This document shows positions 23,930 through 35,735 of a stretch of 64,000 bases of DNA, in pieces (within the stretch, counting starts at the first letter, position 1; every line of letters begins with the position of its first letter). The position numbers were made by a program, and so were the translations under genes. Origin of the DNA: Tupaia tana (taxonomy: Eukaryota; Chordata; Mammalia; Scandentia; Tupaiidae); contig JAKSZU010000013.1 of the NCBI GenBank assembly GCA_026018925.1, positions 82,174,291 to 82,238,290 of the forward strand, in the 5' to 3' direction. Below the pieces are notes generated by a model. It saw only the letters and a list, made by a program, of their open reading frames with translations, had not been told where the DNA came from and made no database searches.

Positions 23930-24105
23930 CATCCACCGGGCATGTGTGCATGCGTGCCCAACATCCCGAGAGAATGGAGGAGAAGGGAATGCGGTGTGGC
24001 CATCCCCCCTGGGGGGGTGATTTCTCGTTTTCTGTCTTTTTGTCTTTCTGGCGAGTGCATGCACTTTATAGCAAAAACCTCTCAAAAAAATAAAAAAATA
24101 AAAAA
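23930..24105 (+). mobile_element. Headless family A SINE
   Basis: Begins inside the SINE body (catgcatccaccgggcatgtgtgcatgcgtgccc) and runs to 'ctttatagcaaaaacctctc' with an AT-rich tail then (GA)n. The tRNA-like head with both promoter boxes is missing, so it is 5' truncated. Confidence 0.85.
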
Positions 24106-24109
24106 AGAG

Positions 24110-24590
24110 AGAGAGAGAGAGAAAGTAATGTGTGCTTTTCTTTGACTGAACTTTGCCTTGTATTAGGGCACTGAGTGGCAAGTACTCTCCACCCAGGGTC
24201 TAGAGAGTGAGCTTCACTCACCTAACACAGAGGTGATGAAGCTGCCTGATGGTTTGGGGTGACTTTTGACAAATAACATAGAATTCCACTTGTCACCTTT
24301 ATGCTGCCATCTGTCCCACTGTGGGGATACATATTAAATGAAGCCAGCTAATGTATTAAAATCACAGTAAAAACATTCTCATGGGGTTATTGACTCATCT
24401 GGGAGTTGTTTGCAGGCCTTTAGACGCTGGGTCCTTTCTGGACTACCTGGACACTGATGGCCAACGTAGTCAGAGCAGCAGAATAAAGAATTCTAGAACC
24501 ATGTAAACCCTCTTAGTTGTTTAGAATGGATATGTCCGGCGTTTCTTATAGTCAACAGAAAATAGTGTAGTGCTTAAAATAATCTATCCA
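24110..24590. other. No gene or clear repeat seen
   Basis: Apparently unique sequence without a supportable ORF. Confidence 0.4.
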
Positions 24591-24593
24591 TAG

Positions 24594-24838
24594 GGCCAGT
24601 AGGTGACATGGTAGTTAAGGTGCTGGATTTCCATGTGGCTGACTGTAGCTTGAAAATCATGGTGGGCGCGTGTGCTTGCGTTCTCAAAAGGAACTGCAGT
24701 ATAGCTATCCCCTTGGGCGGGCGGTGGGGTAGCAATTTCTCCCTTTTCCTCTTGCTGTCTCTCTGGTGAGTGCATGTGTCCCTGGGCAAAAAACTAAAAA
24801 AAAAAAAAAAATAAAATAAAATAAAATAAACAAAAAAA
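24594..24838 (+). mobile_element. Family A SINE, older diverged copy
   Basis: 'gggccagtaggtgacatggtagttaaggtgctgg' head, shortened body, CT-rich stretch and an A-rich (AAAAT)n tail. Confidence 0.8.
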
Positions 24839-24839
24839 A

Positions 24840-25418
24840 GCAGTGCATTTATCTGATGAGCAGACCACATTTAGGTTAGTATAGAAGGCTGTATTTTTGA
24901 TTGTTGAGTTAGTCCTTTTTATGGTTGTTTTTTTCTTGGCAGAAAAAAATCATCATCTGGAAGATCCTCATTTTGGATGACTTGGGAGTTAAATTTAAAA
25001 GGCCAATTATTTCGAAACAATAGAGACTTATCAATTCTAATGTCACAGTGTCACAGACTAGAAGCCAGCTATCCAGAGTGTCAGAATTTCTTTTGGGGAG
25101 ATACTGACAGATTCTTCTATTTCATTCTGGTTCCTGTACCTCGCATATACTCATGGGCACCGAGACAAGGGGAAGCCTCGCCGATTGGTGCATAGAAAAG
25201 CAAGGTCCTGATCTTCTCCAGGAGTCCTGGAGTTGACAGAGATGAGTTAGACATGGTGTGTCTTGACCTGGAGCTCACAGTTGGCTGAGGAAGCACTTGA
25301 GGAGAGTTTCCAGGTGATAAAGTCCTACAACAGCACAGCTAGCCAGTCACCCTGCCTCCTAAGCCTGCCTCCTCTCAGCCTCTGGGCTGTGGGCTCACTA
25401 GTTTAAAAACCTCCTTAG
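24840..25418. other. No gene or clear repeat seen
   Basis: A 72-codon ORF (24977-25195, plus) has no recognised domain and no supporting context. I do not call it. Confidence 0.4.
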
Positions 25419-25617
25419 AGCCAGCCATGTCGTGCTGGTTAAGGCAGCTGGATCCCGCATGTCCGACTGCACCGTTCAAGTCGCAGGCCCAGCAGCTTGA
25501 AGAACACGCTGGGCACATGTGCGTGTGTGCCCAAAATCCCAAGAGGAGAACGGAGGAGAAAGGATTGTAGTGTGGCCGTCTCCACAGGGGGGTGATTTCT
25601 CACTATCTCTGTCAATA

Positions 25618-25652
<35 letters not shown>

Positions 25653-25695
25653 CAAGTGTATGTACTCTACAGCAAACTAAAAACAAAAACAAAAA
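25419..25695 (+). mobile_element. Family A-type SINE, old subfamily
   Basis: Head 'gagccagccatgtcgtgctggttaaggcagctgg', body 'gggcacatgtgcgtgtgtgcccaaaatcccaagagg', a long (CT)n at about 25621-25650 and an A-rich tail. Confidence 0.82.
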
Positions 25696-25871
25696 CCAGC
25701 CTTCTTGAATGTGAAAGAATGTTACAAACATAATTCTGTAGTGGGGTTACTGGTCTCAGTTCTTCACTGTGTGCAACTGCTCTACCCACTGCAGGATTTT
25801 TAGCATCTCTGTCCTCCTGACAGTGCCTGCTGTGCCCCTGGTCATTATGACAGTCAAGAAAAGTTAATACA

Positions 25872-26095
25872 GGGGCCGGTCAGAGGTAAAGCAGCAAAAT
25901 GCACACTTTACGAGGTAGACTCACATGGGAAGGTTCTCAACTTGCAGTTAGAGACCTCCCCAGCATGTGTGTGTCCTTGGTCTGGGTGAGGCTGAGGGGA
26001 TCGCAATGTCAGGATCCTGTTGATGGGTGCTGTCTGTCTGTCCATCTGTCTCATTCTGTCTGTCTTTCTCATGGAATAAATAAACTTGAAGCAAA
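25872..26095 (+). mobile_element. Family B SINE
   Basis: 'ggggccggtcagaggtaaagcagcaaaatgcac' head; 'gacctccccagcatgtgtgtgtcc' and 'gatcgcaatgtcaggatcctgttgatgg' body; a (CTGT)n-type stretch; 'ctcatggaataaataaactt' tail. Confidence 0.8.
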
Positions 26096-26248
26096 GAAAA
26101 TCGCTCACACATTTCCAGATGCCTCCCCCTTGTGGGATAATGCTGTCCTACCTTGAAGGTTTCTGTCCAGTCTCACTCAGGTGGGTGGTGCACAGGGCAG
26201 TTCTTTGGAGTATAGGTAGGATATTTCTTAATTTCTTGGGACCAGGAG

Positions 26249-26330
26249 AGAGTGTAATGGTTACGTAGCTGGGCTCCCACATAGCTGACTGCGGTTCGAG
26301 TCCCAGACTTGGTGGCTTAAACCTCACACC

Positions 26331-26382
<52 letters not shown>

Positions 26383-26515
26383 ATGCTCAAAATCCCAAGA
26401 GGAGAATGGAGGAAAAGGGATTGCAGTGTAGCCATTCTCCCAGGGGGTTATTTCTCACTTTCTGTATCTGGCAAGCTCATGCACCCTATAGCAAAAATCT
26501 CTCTCTTAAAAAAGA
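26249..26515 (+). mobile_element. Family A SINE with internal (GT)n expansion
   Basis: GGGACCAGGAGAGAGTGTAATGG head, GGTTCGAGTCCC B-box, normal body ends. The 'gcgtgtgcgtgcgtgc' part of the body has become about 23 GT repeats (26333-26380). Confidence 0.9.
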
Positions 26516-27159
26516 GAAAAACTAAATTTCCTAAAAAGAAAGTAAATTTTACTAAATTTAATATATATCTGGGCCCTGGCACTCACAGTGTGCTTCATTT
26601 TCTGGGCATGCTCTAGAAGATAAAAAGGATATCCAGAGGTGGAAGAGACTGGAGCTGGCAGAGAACTGGAAGAGACTCTATCCTCATTGATGCGCTTTCA
26701 GCACGTTGTGATGCTTTATTGTAACTTGCCTGTCAGGAGAAGCAGGTACACAAGGAACATTATCTAGTTTAATTTAGACAAACCCTACCAAACTGAATAC
26801 GTGGCTTTAAAAGACTTTTCCCAGAAATTAGTTAAAAGCTAATTAAAAGCTAAAATGAGCAGTGTTCACACAAACCAAGACATGGCAGCGCTAGCATGTC
26901 TCCTCTGGGAAGAAGCTTTTTAATCATTCCCAGTAAGATGTACAAACAAAGGCTAATCACATCCAACAAGAAGTTGGCCCATGACATCCAAAGTAATCAA
27001 GTAGATTTTTTGAAGTAAAAGTTCATATCTACTTACATTAGCAGTGCTATTGGTTTTAATATTTTGTGTATTTCATCTCTAAGTCCTATGTTTTCAGTGT
27101 CCATTTTGGTATATCTTCTGTAATGTACACATTAGTTCTGTAGTACAGGTATATTACAT

Positions 27160-27282
27160 TCCTCCTTCAAAAAGTTCCTAGAAAGTGGAATGAAATGGAG
27201 AGTTCATTTTGGCCCCCAAAAGTTTGAAATCCATGCATATTTTTTTATACTATACATTTCCACGAACTTTTCAAAGATCCCT
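27160..27282. mobile_element. Mariner-type MITE (HSMAR2-like ends), copy 2
   Basis: Left end 'cttcaaaaagttcctagaaagtgg' and right end 'tccacgaacttttcaaagatcc' are imperfect inverted repeats, with 'gtttgaaatccatgcatatttttttatac' inside. Confidence 0.6.
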
Positions 27283-27292
27283 TATATCATTT

Positions 27293-27325
27293 GTGTGTGT
27301 GTGTGTGTGCGCACGCGCGCGCGCG
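27293..27325. repeat. (GT)n(GC)n simple repeat
   Basis: Alternating GT then GC dinucleotides; potential Z-DNA-forming text. Confidence 0.9.
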
Positions 27326-27728
27326 AACTTAAATTTGTGCTTGAAATATTTTACAGATAAAGATATGTGGGGAAAACTCTGAAGAGCACTATGCCTAACT
27401 TATGTGCATTGCCTGGGACATGGACACCCTCAATAGATGTGCATTTCTATCCTCTTTCCTTGGAGTAGTCGGTAGCACTTACGTGAACCTTGCTGGTTAA
27501 AGCAGAGCAACTGATGTGTTTCTGGAACAAGGTGCATCTAAAGCTAATTGGCAGCACCGACCTAGGCCTGGCCCCAGCCCAGCTGTTCACACTGAATTCC
27601 AGACATTGGTAGGAGCCAGGACACGGCCAGCTGGCTGCCTATCAGTGGTCCACTTCTGTCACCACTACACAGTTATCACAGTCCTGGTAGCCATTGCCAG
27701 ACACAGCCAAGAAAGAGCCGCCAAGATT
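27326..27728. other. No gene or clear repeat seen
   Basis: A 71-codon ORF at 27516-27731 lacks any recognised domain. Confidence 0.4.
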
Positions 27729-27744
27729 TAAATCTGTAGTTTCT

Positions 27745-28013
27745 TTCGTTTTTTTGAGAGTTTTTTGCTATAGGGTGCATAGGGCACGTGCACTCGCCAG
27801 AAAGACAGAGAGAGACAGAGAGACAGAAAGCGAGAAATCACTCCCTATGGGGGATGGCCACGCTGCAATCCGTTCTCCTCCATTTTCCTCTCAGGATCTT
27901 GGGCACGCACGTGCCCAGAGTGAGTTTAATTAAGCCACCGGGTCCAGAACTCGAACGGTGGTCGACTACATGGGAGTCCAGCAACATAGCCATTACACTG
28001 ACTGCTGGTCCTG
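27745..28013 (-). mobile_element. Family A SINE, young
   Basis: Reverse copy ending 'ctgactgctggtcc'. The perfect 16-bp TSD taaatctgtagtttct lies at 27729-27744 and 28014-28029. A small local duplication (agggtgcatagggcacgtg) lies near the 3' end. Confidence 0.93.
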
Positions 28014-28194
28014 TAAATCTGTAGTTTCTGACTCCAGTGACCACACCCAATACTTTGGCTGCATAAAAACTAGGGCTTTTTTTTTTTTTTTTCTCCCCAG
28101 CAAGGTTTGGGTTCTGCGCATGGTTCTTGACTGTTCATTTGTTGGTATCTAAGCATGGGATATAGTTGCTTCTCACTAAAAGAGCTAATTGAGG

Positions 28195-28463
28195 GGGCCA
28201 GCAGATGGCGTAGTGGTAGTGTCGCTGGACTCCCACATGGCTGATCATGATCCTAGTTCTGCATCCAATGGCTTAAAAATCATACTGGGTGCGTGTGTGT
28301 GTGTGCCCAATCCCCAGAAGAATGGAGGAGAAGGGATTACAGTATGGCCATTCCCCGAGGGGTGATTTCTCACTTTTCCTCTCACTGTCTCTGTCTCTCT
28401 TTCACTATAGTGAGCACATGTGCCCTATGGCAAAAACCTATTTAAAGAGAGAGAGAGAAAGAG
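28195..28463 (+). mobile_element. Family A SINE, older
   Basis: GGGGGCCAGCAGATGGCGTAGTGG head, damaged B-box, body and CT-rich stretch present, (GA)n tail. Confidence 0.87.
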
Positions 28464-28479
28464 CATCCTAATCAATGTT

Positions 28480-28650
28480 GCTAACATTTATTGAGCAGGT
28501 AGATAAGCACTTTCCAGAATTACTTCATTTCACAACAATTGTGTGAAGTAAATTCCACGACTAGCTCCATTTTTACAGATTAGAAAACTGAGACTTAGTA
28601 ACTATAGTAAAAGAAAATGAACTATAAACTTGGAAGTGAGAAATCTGTGT
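28480..28650. repeat. MIR/L2-like old repeat fragment
   Basis: 'gctaacatttattgagcagg', 'cattcacaacaattgtgtgaagta' and 'cagattagaaaactgagacttag' follow the layout of ancient mammalian repeat tails. Diverged. Confidence 0.45.
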
Positions 28651-28708
28651 CTCATTGGTCTGAGAACCATTTTCACTATTTCTAAAGACAACTTTGTAAA
28701 GAACTGGT

Positions 28709-28734
28709 GTGTGTGTGTGTGGGGGGGGGGGGCG
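28709..28734. repeat. (GT)n plus G-run
   Basis: Seven GT units followed by about 13 consecutive G. Confidence 0.95.
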
Positions 28735-28889
28735 CACTATTGTAAGTCTTCAAAATAGAAATGCCCCAAGTGCAATGTAGTACTCTGGATTGGATTCCAG
28801 AGTGGAGAATGGACATTGGTGGGGGGAAAGATGAACTCCAGAGTGTATAGATTAGTTGATAGTACTGTATCAATGTTAACTTCTCCGTT

Positions 28890-29167
28890 TTTTTTTTTTT
28901 TTTTAAGAGGTTTTTTGCCTTAGGGTGCATGCATTCACCAGAGAGAGAGAGAAAGACAGACAGACACAGTGAGAGGAAAAGTGAGAAATCAACCCCCAGC
29001 GGGGATGGCCATGCCACAATCCTTTCTCCTCCGTTCTCTTCCTGGGATCTTGAGCGTGCATGCACACATGCCTGGTGTGCGTTTTAAGCCACTGGGTCTG
29101 AGACTCGAACCATGGTCATTCATGTGGGAGTCCAGCAATGTAACCACTACGTTATCTGCTGGCCCCC
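28890..29167 (-). mobile_element. Family A SINE
   Basis: Long T-run, 'aagaggttttttgccttagggtgcatgc' and a right end 'ctacgttatctgctggcccc'. Moderately diverged. Confidence 0.9.
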
Positions 29168-29720
29168 GATTTTGACAAATTCACCATAGTCATGGAAGAT
29201 ATTAGCATCGTGGGAAGCTGGATAAAGGATATTTGGCAAATTTCTGCACATTATAATGTTTTCATAAATCTAGTTATTCCAAAATAAGAGGTGTATTTTA
29301 AAAACAGAAATGCCAAGTTTATACATGTATGTGCATGTACACATATGCTTGCACATGTGCATGTGTGTGGTCATGCATATGCTAAGTCTTTGAGACCCAC
29401 CCTCTCCATTACTGCACACCCCTGCTGTTCTCTGGCAGGCAGCATGGCATTTTAATGCCCACCCGGCACTTACAAGATGCCAGCAAGAGGGAAGCCCACA
29501 TGACTCACAGGTGACAGAACTGTTGGTCTCTTATCATGCCTCACTACAGAGAGCCCTGGTTGTCCTGTCCCCAATATCAAATGCTTGGAAGGGGTGTGTA
29601 TGTGTGTGCTGGAAGCCAGTCATGAAGATGAAGGGTAGCATCCAGAATAAAATAATCAATTTATACTTTAAATGCTTGTTTCCTATAAACTCACTTATAG
29701 CCACTTCTTTGTTTTTTTGT
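29168..29720. other. No gene or clear repeat seen
   Basis: Contains alternating ACATGT-type simple sequence at about 29325-29375 and otherwise unique-looking sequence. Confidence 0.4.
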
Positions 29721-29756
29721 TTGATTGTTTGTTTTTTTAATTTTTAAGGTTTACTT

Positions 29757-30036
29757 GGGACCAGCAGTTAATGTAATGGCTATGTCGCTGGACTCCCATG
29801 TAGTCGACCGCGGTTTGAGTCCCGGATCCAGTGGCTTAAACTCACACTGGGCGCATGTGCGTGCGTGCCTAAGATCCTGGGAGGAGAAAGGAAAAGAAGG
29901 GATTGCGGCGTGGCCATCCCCCCTGGGGGGTGATTTCTCTTTCTGTCTCTCTGTCTCTCTCTTTCTGGCGAGCGCACGGACCCTATAGCAAAAAACCTCT
30001 CCAAAAATAAATAAATAAAAAATAAAATAAAATAAT
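29757..30036 (+). mobile_element. Family A SINE, young
   Basis: GGGACCAGCAGTTAATGTAATGG head, GGTTTGAGTCCC B-box, intact C6TG6 palindrome (atccccccTGGGGGGtgat) and an A-rich tail with AAAT repeats. Confidence 0.92.
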
Positions 30037-30039
30037 TTT

Positions 30040-30258
30040 ACGGTTTATGTATTTCTTCCATGGGTAAGAGAGGCAGACACATGGAGAGAGAGACAGCAAC
30101 CCTAATAGTGCCTTAATCCACATAACCCGAGCCAGCCCCAGGTCAGGGGCCTGCACATGTCTGGTGCACCCAGAGAAGTTGCTGATGAAAACTCAGAACC
30201 CTCCCATGTGGGTCATTTCGCAGGATCATGGATTACCACTGTGCCACTGTCTGGTCAC
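30040..30258 (-). mobile_element. Family B SINE
   Basis: Plus-strand order: 'ggtttatgtatttcttccatgggtaagagaggcagac', 'cataacccgagccagccccagg', 'aaccctcccatgtggg', 'ccactgtgccactgtctggtc'. This is the reverse of the family B layout. Confidence 0.75.
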
Positions 30259-30259
30259 C

Positions 30260-32105
30260 TGCTTCTTACCAATTGTGTTTGAGGATTCCTCGGCTTTATC
30301 TGTTCTTTGTCTCTTAAAAGGAGGCAAAGGGTCTGTTGCATCACTGATCAGGAAGGTGATAGGGGCTGCTGGCCAGACTTGTGCATTGTTTTGCACTGTG
30401 TGGTGTCTTCACACTGAGAGAATCTTTTTGATTGTCATTTAGCTGATGGCTGTCTGCTGGGCAGAGGCTTATGGCTGGGGTAAAGATACTTAAAATTTAG
30501 GAGAGAGCAGTCAATCCGAGTCCCAAATTGCTCCGAGGCAGCCATAAAAGTGCTTGACTTCAAAAAACTGCTTTGTTAACCGGATTTGGGAATTTTCAGG
30601 ATTTATGAACTAGACTATGCTAACTTTGTAGTGCTTCTCAGTGTAATTGCTCCTGGCCACCAATGAACAAAGAGAGTGTGTGTTTTGTCTGTGTTGGGTG
30701 ACCCTTGCTGTTCTGTCCCAGGGAGAGAAATAAAACCTGTTCATTTAAATGCTTTCTGTGATCATGCAGAAATCAGGTGGGCTGAGATCTCAGTGGAGAT
30801 CCAGCTGTAACCCCAGGAGAGAACACCACCAGCTGGGCTCAGTGTCCTTGCTGGAAGCAGAACTTTGTCAGTTGGATGTATATGTTCATTCACTCCCTCC
30901 CTCACTCTCTGACTCAGGTACTCATTTATTTATTGAGTGTCTACCATGCACTAGACACCATTCTAGGTATTAAGGATAGAGTGCAAGGTAGTCTGACGGT
31001 CTCAGACTCAGGAAGTTCCATCCCAAAGAGAGGAAATGGATAAAACCTGTAAATGTATAAACTAGACAGTTTCAGATAAGCACCTAGGAGGAAAATAAAC
31101 AGGGGATATTTGTTGATGTTATGGAGAAGGCTCTGTGTGGGGAGGGATGATTAGATTGGGTGGGTCAAGGTGGTGGCTTTTGAATTGAGATGTGAAGAGT
31201 GAGAAGGAAGCAGGAGGAAGAAGGGAGAACCCAGATGGGACACAGGCCCTTTCCCTCACCTAAGCTCTCCAAGGTCTTGCACAGAAACTTGAAGGAGTAG
31301 AGTTGGAAAGCAGAAGTCCAGAGTGTGTGAGGTGGGGAATGTCCCAGGCTCAGGCCAGAAGAGAAGTTCATGGTGCCAAAATGAGAGCCTGCCAAAATAG
31401 AGCCTGGCCTCTAGAGGAAAGGAAGTGGGTGGTTGGTTGGGCTGCTACCCAGATAATTTCCAAAGGCTCCCCAAGGTAGAGTAGCCACCCAGGCAAGGCT
31501 CAGCCTCAGTCAAGGAATCTCTGGCTATTGTTTTCTTGCCGAAATCTCCTTGGTCAGCACTCATCAAGCTTTGCGTCCTAGGATGCAGATGTTAGAAGAG
31601 AGAAGGCTCCAGGTTCTACCACTGTTTATCCCCACTACTCTTGGCATCAGGGAAAACAGTGTGCACTGAGAGCCAGTCAGAGCTGGTGCAAATACCTGCA
31701 CCACCCACTCCTCCTTCTCTTCCCTGGGCATTCAAGTCATCTGAGTCTTACTGTTTTTATCTTATAAGTAGGGACAATGCAGCCTTCCTCACTGCACTGT
31801 GATAAATAGCATCCAACAACTCCAGGTGCATATGATACCCAAGGACAATCTCTCTGCTTCCTCCTCCCCTCTAGGAATAAGTACACAGGTTCGAGACCGC
31901 TCCTTTGCTTTCTTTTGTAGCAGTACCACCACCAGCCCAAAAGTATGCAGTGCATCAGGCGTGCTTTTTTCTATTTCATGTTTGTGGTCCCTGTCAATTG
32001 TTATTCAGGACAGCATTTCATCATTTGAACAATTGTCATTTTGTATGAGCTCTCTTTGGTTGGTGACCTAGTCAGGTATATTACATTTATTTCCACCAGA
32101 AATGT
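30260..32105. other. Mostly unique-looking; possible ancient repeat fragment at about 30.90-31.20 kb
   Basis: 'tgagtgtctaccatgcactagacaccattctaggtattaagg' near 30.93 kb is typical ancient-repeat text. ORFs of 72-90 codons at 31.2 and 31.7-32.1 kb are unsupported. Confidence 0.4.
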
Positions 32106-32109
32106 GGCC

Positions 32110-32595
32110 AGTGGGGAGACGGCTATGTCAGTAACATCTGTGTGTGGCAGCCAGAAATGGCCCCCAAAAGATATGTCCACATCAAATTCCTGGAACCTGT
32201 GAACGTGAACTTAGAGGGGGGGTCTTTGCAGGTGTAATTAAGTTAAGGAGCCTGAGATGCAGAAAACATCCTGGGTTATCCACCTGGGCCTTAACTCCAA
32301 TGATAAATCCTTACAAGAGACACATAGGGAAGAGTTGGCAAACAAAAGAGGAGGAGGTAATGGGGCACCAGTAGGTAGAGATTCAAGTGATGCAGCCACA
32401 AATCAAAATATGCTAACAGCACCATGAGCTTAAGGGGGCAAAGGATGAATTGTCCCCTCAGCCTCTGTCCCACGGGAACACAGCCCTGCTGATGCTTTGG
32501 ACTTCTGGCCTCCAGAACTGAAAGTAAATAAGTATTTGTTGTTTAAGCCACCTACTTTGTGGCCATCTGTTATAACAGCCCCAGAAATGGGCAGA
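32110..32595 (+). mobile_element. MLT1-type MaLR solitary LTR
   Basis: Recognisable order: 'tgtccacatcaaattcctggaacctgtgaacgtga', 'gtctttgcaggtgtaattaagttaagg', 'tgatgcagccacaaatc', 'ggacttctggcctccagaactg' and 'tttaagccacctactttgtggc'. A non-coding old LTR. Confidence 0.8.
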
Positions 32596-32874
32596 GCCTG
32601 CAAGGACTTGGCCCCACCTGGCTGAAGGTAGCTTTTAGTGCTGCCATTGGACTTTTCTCTGGTTGATAAACAGCAAACTATTTCTTTCTAAGCCAGTCCA
32701 CTCTTTACTAAAAGTTAATTGCCAGGATCATGGTTTTAGACATAGTAAATTCCACTCCCCCCAAGCTCAATTTTTTTTCTGGCTTGTAAACTTGTACTTA
32801 GCACTAAAGGCAGCTGAGTTGAGACTGAGTTGAGTGGGCACACACCTACCTGTTGTTAACACTGATATGCACTC

Positions 32875-33070
32875 TGATAGGCCCTTATATAGATGACGTT
32901 TTCTAATCCCCTGCGACCCTTCTTCAGTCCGTAAGCAGGGAGGTGCAGATGTTCCTTCAACTCCTTTTATAGGTCCACAAGGTAAGACCCCAAAATGTCC
33001 AGTGACTTGCCCAGAATCACCAGTGATTGTATGGTGGAGCTGGGCCTTGAACCCAGTGCTTCTGTCTCAG
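32875..33070 (-). repeat. MIR SINE fragment
   Basis: 'ccagtgacttgcccagaatcacc' and 'gagctgggccttgaacccagtgcttctgtctc' match the reverse-oriented MIR core. Confidence 0.7.
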
Positions 33071-33529
33071 CTGTAGGAGGCACAGGGAGGAGGAGCTCTG
33101 GGGAAGACATTTCCTTTGCTGCATGTGATGGAGCAGGAAGTTTGCAGTTGCCACTCAGGACTTGGGTGACTTACTGTTTCTCTCACATCTCCTGTCTTAT
33201 GACTTACCTGTGTGTGCCTGTTCAGCACCACCATCACCTTACACACCACCACACCTTCTTGGCCAGCCTGCAGCCTCCTCGAGCTGGTGGCAGTAGCAGA
33301 GCTGAGGGTGTAGTTGGTTCCTGGTGCTGATAGTGGTCCTCTCCGAACTACAGCCTGCCGACCATGCTTCCATGCTATAAAAGTTGGCAGAACCGCAAGC
33401 TGACTCAACTATAGCATTGAATAGCTGTGACAGGGACTAGAAAGCCTAAATGTTTAGTGTGTGGCCTTTTATAGAGCACGTTTGCCAACTCCTGCCCTAG
33501 AGGGTAGAGATTAAATGTATAGACTCTGC
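33070..33529. other. No gene seen
   Basis: Overlapping sense and antisense ORFs of 111-113 codons (32995-33330 plus, 33067-33408 minus) have no recognised domain, and part of the plus one lies in MIR. I call neither. Confidence 0.45.
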
Positions 33530-33530
33530 G

Positions 33531-33805
33531 GGACCAGCAGATGGTATAATGTTTACATCACTGGACTCCCACGTAGCTGAACGCAGTTCGAGTCTCAGAT
33601 CCGGTGGCTTAAAACTCAAGTTGGACATGTATACGTGTGTGCCCAAAATCTCAAGAAAAGCATGGAGGAGAAGGGATTGTGGCATGGCCATCCCCTTTGT
33701 GGGGGGGGGGTGATTTCCTTCTTTCTGTCTGTCTGTCTCTCTCTCAGTCTCTCCGGTGCCCACATGCTGACATGCCCTATAGCAAAAATCTCTCTTTAAA
33801 TATAT
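33531..33805 (+). mobile_element. Family A SINE
   Basis: GGGACCAGCAGATGGTATAATG head, GTTCGAGTCTC B-box, G10 run in the palindrome region, CT-rich stretch and an (AT)n tail. Confidence 0.9.
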
Positions 33806-33839
33806 ATATATATATGTAATCTTTATAGAGGAGAGGGAG

Positions 33840-35650
33840 AAGCTGAAGAGAAAAGGAAGCGAGATAATGGATTAAGAGGGGAGGAGAGAATAGAGGGAAG
33901 GAAGAAGAAGTGAAAGAGAAAAAGAGGTCAGTCAGAGGTTTCACAAAGTCCGTTATTCCTAAAACATGCAGTACCCAGTATGTAGGTATTACCTGCGGCA
34001 TGTTCAGCCTTCTACTTGAGGCCAGGAATCTTCTAAAGATCAAGTGCAGGCTGGGAGGCCCAGGACTCCCACTCGCATTAGTCAAAAGCTTGTGAGGAGG
34101 GCAGACATCTCAACATGAGCCTAAACAGGAGACATCCAGCTGGGCCTTTGGACGGTAGATATCTTCCCTTTACTAGTGGGCAACACTCATTAAACCTTGT
34201 GTGTTGTGTGGATAGCATTTTTCTTTCACTAATTGACTGGTTTTCATACGTTAAAAGATAAAAAGAAAAAAAAAAAGAGAAAAACACATTATAATGGGGA
34301 GGGGGAAATGGACCATTTGCCATGTTTTTTTTAAAAAATATTTCATTCTTGCACTGTTTTTTAAGCTTTCCGTTACGTTAGGGCTTTATCAAATATCAGT
34401 ATTGGTTTTTCAGACTCCACTCTGTTCAGGAGCTTGTCTGAAATCATTGTTGGTAAGAGCATGGAAAGTATCAGAACAAAGGAGAAGGGCAGAAGAGATG
34501 CTGTGGCTCTTTTTACTAGCATGCACTCAGGGAGGCTGAGCTTTCCAGAGACTCGTGGGTCTCACATGCCCTTGGTGGAACTAATTTCCTCTCCTCGTCT
34601 TAGGTTGTCATCAGCCACCGAGTGAGACAAGAATCCATGAGGCTTTGGAAGAGAGGTACGCAGGCTCGATTGCCTGTGATTCCAACCGGGTTGAGGACTT
34701 GCTTAGGTCATATTTACTGGTCTCTCTCAGTTCTTACCAGGTCTTATTGGTGGAGGTTGCATAGAAGAACCTTATTCTCAGGGTTGAAGCTTTTTCTTAA
34801 ATATTGTCTTCCTGAATTTTGAAATTTAGTTTAACATTGAGGCATTTAAATGAATTTCTGAAGCACGAAAGTTGTTTAGCTTAGTTCAAAGTCAGATTTG
34901 ATTTGACCTGTGTTTTTTATGGTTCTAGAACCAGCTACCTTGTCTCTTTTGACCTGGTTTATCACCCATGTCTTTGGGTAAAACGTAATTATCTAAACTA
35001 ATTGTAAGAGAAGAGGTCACAGGAAAGAGAAATCAGACATCTACTGGCAAGGATAGGAACATTGCAACAAGGAAGCAGCGCTGACCTCGAGTTCTGTCTG
35101 CTCAGGACAAGCCTTCCATGCCCAGTATCTAAAGTCCCATCGGTTTGTGACTGAGACCCAGATGTTGAAAAGTTAAGAGAGCAAGGATTTAGCTGCAAAT
35201 ATAGAAAAATGACTGACCTGGTGCTAAATTTTCTGACATGATTGACCAATTAGCTTATTTCAGTCTGATGAAGAAAGAACTCAAACAAGCATTAGCATAG
35301 CAAGTGCTTATTATGAGCCTTGGCCATGAGATTGCCACATGGCTGATCTACCTAGCAGCGTTTCCAATCTCTGGTACCCACACCCATAAGATCCAGATTC
35401 TCTGGAGGTGGGGGCTGACTTGGTGCTTTTAAGTGCTTCTCAGACGATCTTAATAATCTTCTAAGGTTGAGTACTGTAGGGAGAATTAAGGTCGAGGTGT
35501 GGTGGCATCAAACCAGCTCATGCATATTATGAACTGGATGAGACTAGAAGCCAAATGTTAGAAGTGGTGGGGTCAGGGCCTCACTTCATGGCTTTAATAG
35601 CCAGAGGTCTTGAATCTTACCTGAGACTGTAGCCATAATTCTCCAGGGAA
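33840..35650. other. No gene; hAT-like fragment near 35.35-35.47 kb
   Basis: 'acccacacccataagatccagattctctggaggtgggggc' and 'gtgcttctcagacgatctt' resemble a MER20-like hAT element. The rest looks unique, with only short overlapping ORFs. Confidence 0.4.
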
Positions 35651-35653
35651 AAT

Positions 35654-35735
35654 ACATGAGGGTCTTCAGGAAGTTTATGGAGAATACATATTATGAAAAA
35701 ATTATGCACAGATTTCAAACTTGTTTTAAATTGCC
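35654..35735. mobile_element. Mariner-type MITE fragment (HSMAR2-like), copy 3
   Basis: 'atgagggtcttcaggaagtttatggag' followed by 'ttatgaaaaaattatgcacagatttcaaac'. The right end is missing where an old SINE follows. Confidence 0.5.

Noticed and set aside
24977..25195. 72-codon ORF with a protein-like look
   Set aside because: No recognised domain, no splice context and no repeat relation; insufficient support for a gene or pseudogene.
32995..33408. 111/113-codon opposing ORFs
   Set aside because: One overlaps a MIR fragment; neither resembles a known protein, and overlap on both strands is typical of GC-rich non-coding sequence.
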